DNA of 13,498 bases from JAZDEL01 sp043820655. Its GTDB lineage: Archaea > Iainarchaeota > Iainarchaeia > Iainarchaeales > JAZDEL01. The notes under the pieces are model-generated. The model was not told where the DNA came from. It worked only from the letters and a program-made list of their open reading frames with translations, and searched no databases. The translations under genes and the position numbers were made by a program. Below, in pieces: positions 12,134 through 13,498 of the stretch. Within the stretch, counting starts at the first letter, position 1. Each line of letters opens with the position of its first letter. The stretch lies in the NCBI GenBank assembly GCA_043820655.1, contig JBDRDO010000027.1, forward strand, positions 1 to 13,498. Reading direction: 5' to 3'.

Positions 12134-12766
12134 TTATTTTTCATGCTTTCCGCGCCCTGTATTATTTACAATATTTTTTCCGTGCGCATCAGGCACAATC
12201 CTTGTTTTCGCCCCGTTAAACGCAAAGCCAAGCTCCTTTCCCGAGAAATACTCATGCAGCAGCACAGCAAGCGAGGCAATTTCCGAGTGTGGCTGTGAAG
12301 TTACCGCAACATTCAAATCAGCCATTTCATAAACCACACGCTCGACTTTCTGTGAGCCGATTATTACAAGTAGCTTCTTTGCCTTCCGCAGCTCCTCTGC
12401 CTCATCCTGCAGCCCCAGCCCGTACATTGTTGTGTGCACGGCGTAAAATCCTTTTTTCTGGTGCGCACGCAGCGTATCCTTCCATGACTCTGTAAATTCA
12501 ACCTTAAATTTACCGCCCCATTTCGCGCTTATTGCGTTAATTCTCTCCTTAATCACGGGGTCGGCCTCCCCAGCAATAATTATCTTATCCGCGCCGAATG
12601 CCCTTGCAACAAGGCAGCAATGTGACGTAACCCTGTAATCGCGCACAGCCCTGTGCCCGTACCTGAGCACAACAACTTCCCCCCTCGCCTTAATGCCTGT
12701 TCCGTGCCGCGCGTTTCCCGCGCCTGCCGTGCTTCCGCCCGCTTTTGCCCCGCCCACTTCAGCCAT
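12134..12766 (-). CDS. trm56: tRNA (cytidine(56)-2'-O)-methyltransferase Trm56
   Basis: This archaeal SPOUT-class enzyme methylates the ribose of C56 in the T loop of tRNAs, using S-adenosylmethionine. The 210-residue chain shows the family signatures: VVVLRYGHRAVRDYRVTSHC at residues 31-50, followed by CLVARAFGADKI; HTTMYGLGL near 111; and the trefoil-knot cofactor site around IIGSQKVERVVYEMADLNVAVTSQPHSEIASLAV at about 135-168. Residues 1-29 are a Gly/Ala/Ser-rich extension before the conserved start, which is unusual and probably disordered; a later start is possible but no better ATG was found. A TATA box at 12790-12798 is 28 bases from the ATG. The gene diverges from seryl-tRNA synthetase, so two tRNA-related genes share one promoter region. 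Confidence 0.92.
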   Translation of the reverse strand: MAEVGGAKAGGSTAGAGNARHGTGIKARGEVVVLRYGHRAVRDYRVTSHCCLVARAFGADKIIIAGEADPVIKERINAISAKWGGKFKVEFTESWKDTLRAHQKKGFYAVHTTMYGLGLQDEAEELRKAKKLLVIIGSQKVERVVYEMADLNVAVTSQPHSEIASLAVLLHEYFSGKELGFAFNGAKTRIVPDAHGKNIVNNTGRGKHEK

Positions 12767-12789
12767 AAAGAATAATAATATGGTTAACC

Positions 12790-12798
12790 TTTAATAAT
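12790..12798 (-). promoter_or_regulatory. TATA box for trm56, in the divergent gap with serS
   Basis: The minus strand reads ATTATTAAA, centred 28 bases before the trm56 ATG at 12766. The 43-base gap to serS must also hold the serS promoter; the AT-rich run at 12770-12781 is the best candidate for it. Confidence 0.5.
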
Positions 12799-12809
12799 CC
12801 TGAGAATTC

Positions 12810-13498
12810 ATGCTTGACATAAGGCTTGTAAGGAAAAGCCCGGGGGCTGTAAAGGCCGACTTAAAACGCCGCGGCTTTGCGGAAAGGGCAAAGGACGTTG
12901 ACAAACTGCTCGCCCTTGACAAAAAAATAATTGTGCAGTCCTATCGTGCGGAACAGCTGAAGAAAAAGCGCAACGCCCTGACTGTGCAGATGGCAAGGGC
13001 GGGAAAAAAGCCGGACCAAAACAAAATTTCCGAAGCGAAAAACCTTTCCGCGAAAATAGCCGCGCTTGACGCGTCCCTTTCAAAACCGCGTGCGGATGCG
13101 CGTGCAATATTAATGTCATTGCCAAACCTCCTCGATAACGCAGTTCCCAAAGGAAACGACGACACAGGCAACAAAATAATCCGCCGCTGGGGCAAGCCAA
13201 CAAAGCCGCCTTTTGATATGCCCCCCCACGGGGATTTTTTACAGCAGGCGGGCCTTGCCGATTTTGAACGCGCGGCAAAAATCTCAGGTCGCGGCTTTTA
13301 CTTTTTACTGGGGGATTTTGCCCTGCTTGAGCAGGCGCTTATTCAGTACTCCCTTGCATTCCTTATGAAAAAAGGATACTCTCCTATAAGCACGCCCGCA
13401 ATCATGAACCGTGCGCCCTATGAAGGCGTAACCGCACTTTCGGACTTTGAGGATGTTATGTATAAGATTGAAGGGGAGGATTCTTATTTAATCGCAAC
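12810..13498 (+). CDS. serS: Seryl-tRNA synthetase, N-terminal part (runs off the window)
   Basis: The frame opens with ATG at 12810 and stays open to the window edge, giving 229 codons. The start MLDIRLVRKSPGAVKADLKRRG is typical of bacterial-type SerRS. Residues about 28-100 form the long antiparallel coiled-coil arm that holds the tRNA-Ser long variable arm (LLALDKKIIVQSYRAEQLKKKRN onward). SLPNLLDNAVPKGND at 103-117 is the conserved hinge. GDFLQQAGLADFERAAKISGRGFYFLLGDFALLEQALIQY begins the class II catalytic domain, and YSPISTPAIMNR is motif 2-proximal. The active-site motifs 2 and 3 lie outside the window. It charges tRNA-Ser with serine. It diverges from trm56. It is not the rare methanogen-type SerRS. 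Confidence 0.95.
   Translation, partial: MLDIRLVRKSPGAVKADLKRRGFAERAKDVDKLLALDKKIIVQSYRAEQLKKKRNALTVQMARAGKKPDQNKISEAKNLSAKIAALDASLSKPRADARAILMSLPNLLDNAVPKGNDDTGNKIIRRWGKPTKPPFDMPPHGDFLQQAGLADFERAAKISGRGFYFLLGDFALLEQALIQYSLAFLMKKGYSPISTPAIMNRAPYEGVTALSDFEDVMYKIEGEDSYLIA

Noticed and set aside
12808..13278. 156-codon minus-strand ORF over serS
   Set aside because: Antisense shadow of the coiled-coil and catalytic-domain start of seryl-tRNA synthetase.

Overview
The window reads as a piece of an archaeal chromosome. The evidence is a TFE-alpha transcription factor gene, an archaeal-type tRNA C56 2'-O-methyltransferase (Trm56), an initiator tRNA with the A1:U72 pair and three G:C pairs in the anticodon stem, a XerA-type recombinase, a stand-alone PRC-barrel protein, and TATA boxes placed about 25-28 nt before many start codons (leaderless transcription). 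Compact genes, several tiny zinc-ribbon proteins and uncharacterised small proteins would suit a DPANN-type archaeon (for example Diapherotrites- or Micrarchaeota-like). That lineage is inference; the archaeal assignment is firm.

Layout. 1-210: the end of a gene resembling the geranylgeranyl reductase family. 217-609 (-): a small HExxH-type putative metallopeptidase. 741-4005 (+): a PLP-dependent aminotransferase followed by a full-length transketolase, which archaea often encode as two genes. 4017-4331 (-) and 4410-5747 (+): a YbjQ/UPF0145 protein and a DASS-family anion transporter, divergent around one AT-rich promoter. 5831-6801 (-): ammonia-dependent NAD synthase (nadE) followed by a 63-aa zinc-ribbon protein with a strong Shine-Dalgarno. 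6886-7044 (-): a 52-aa zinc-finger protein. 7147-8105 (-): an acidic small protein coupled by a TAATG overlap to a HAD hydrolase. 8242-9144 (+): a complete tyrosine recombinase (XerA-like). 9442-9705 (+): PRC-barrel protein. 9880-10470 (+) and 10476-10934 (-): two tail-to-tail genes without a known function, the second with a winged-helix-like region. 10935-11355: a gene-free stretch with a regularly spaced GTGCGTG repeat array. 11356-11430 (-): initiator tRNA-Met. 11554-12087 (-): TFE. 12134-12766 (-): Trm56. 12810-13498 (+): the first 229 codons of seryl-tRNA synthetase.

How it fits together. The left and right parts are housekeeping: lipid, amino-acid, pentose and NAD metabolism, then translation and transcription. 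The centre (about 8.1-11.35 kb) looks more accessory or regulatory: recombinase, uncharacterised genes, a perfect-armed palindrome at a predicted transcription start, recurring TTATGTATA motifs, and the repeat array before the tRNA. First genes of transcription units tend to have a TATA box that predicts transcription starting at or next to the ATG, whereas downstream genes or genes with leaders carry GGAGG/GGTG-type ribosome sites.

The most noteworthy signals are the 41/42/42-bp phased GTGCGTG array (11075-11311), the palindrome at 9802-9824 with its sister motifs near xerA, and the uncharacterised convergent gene pair between them. No CRISPR array, insertion sequence or rRNA was seen.
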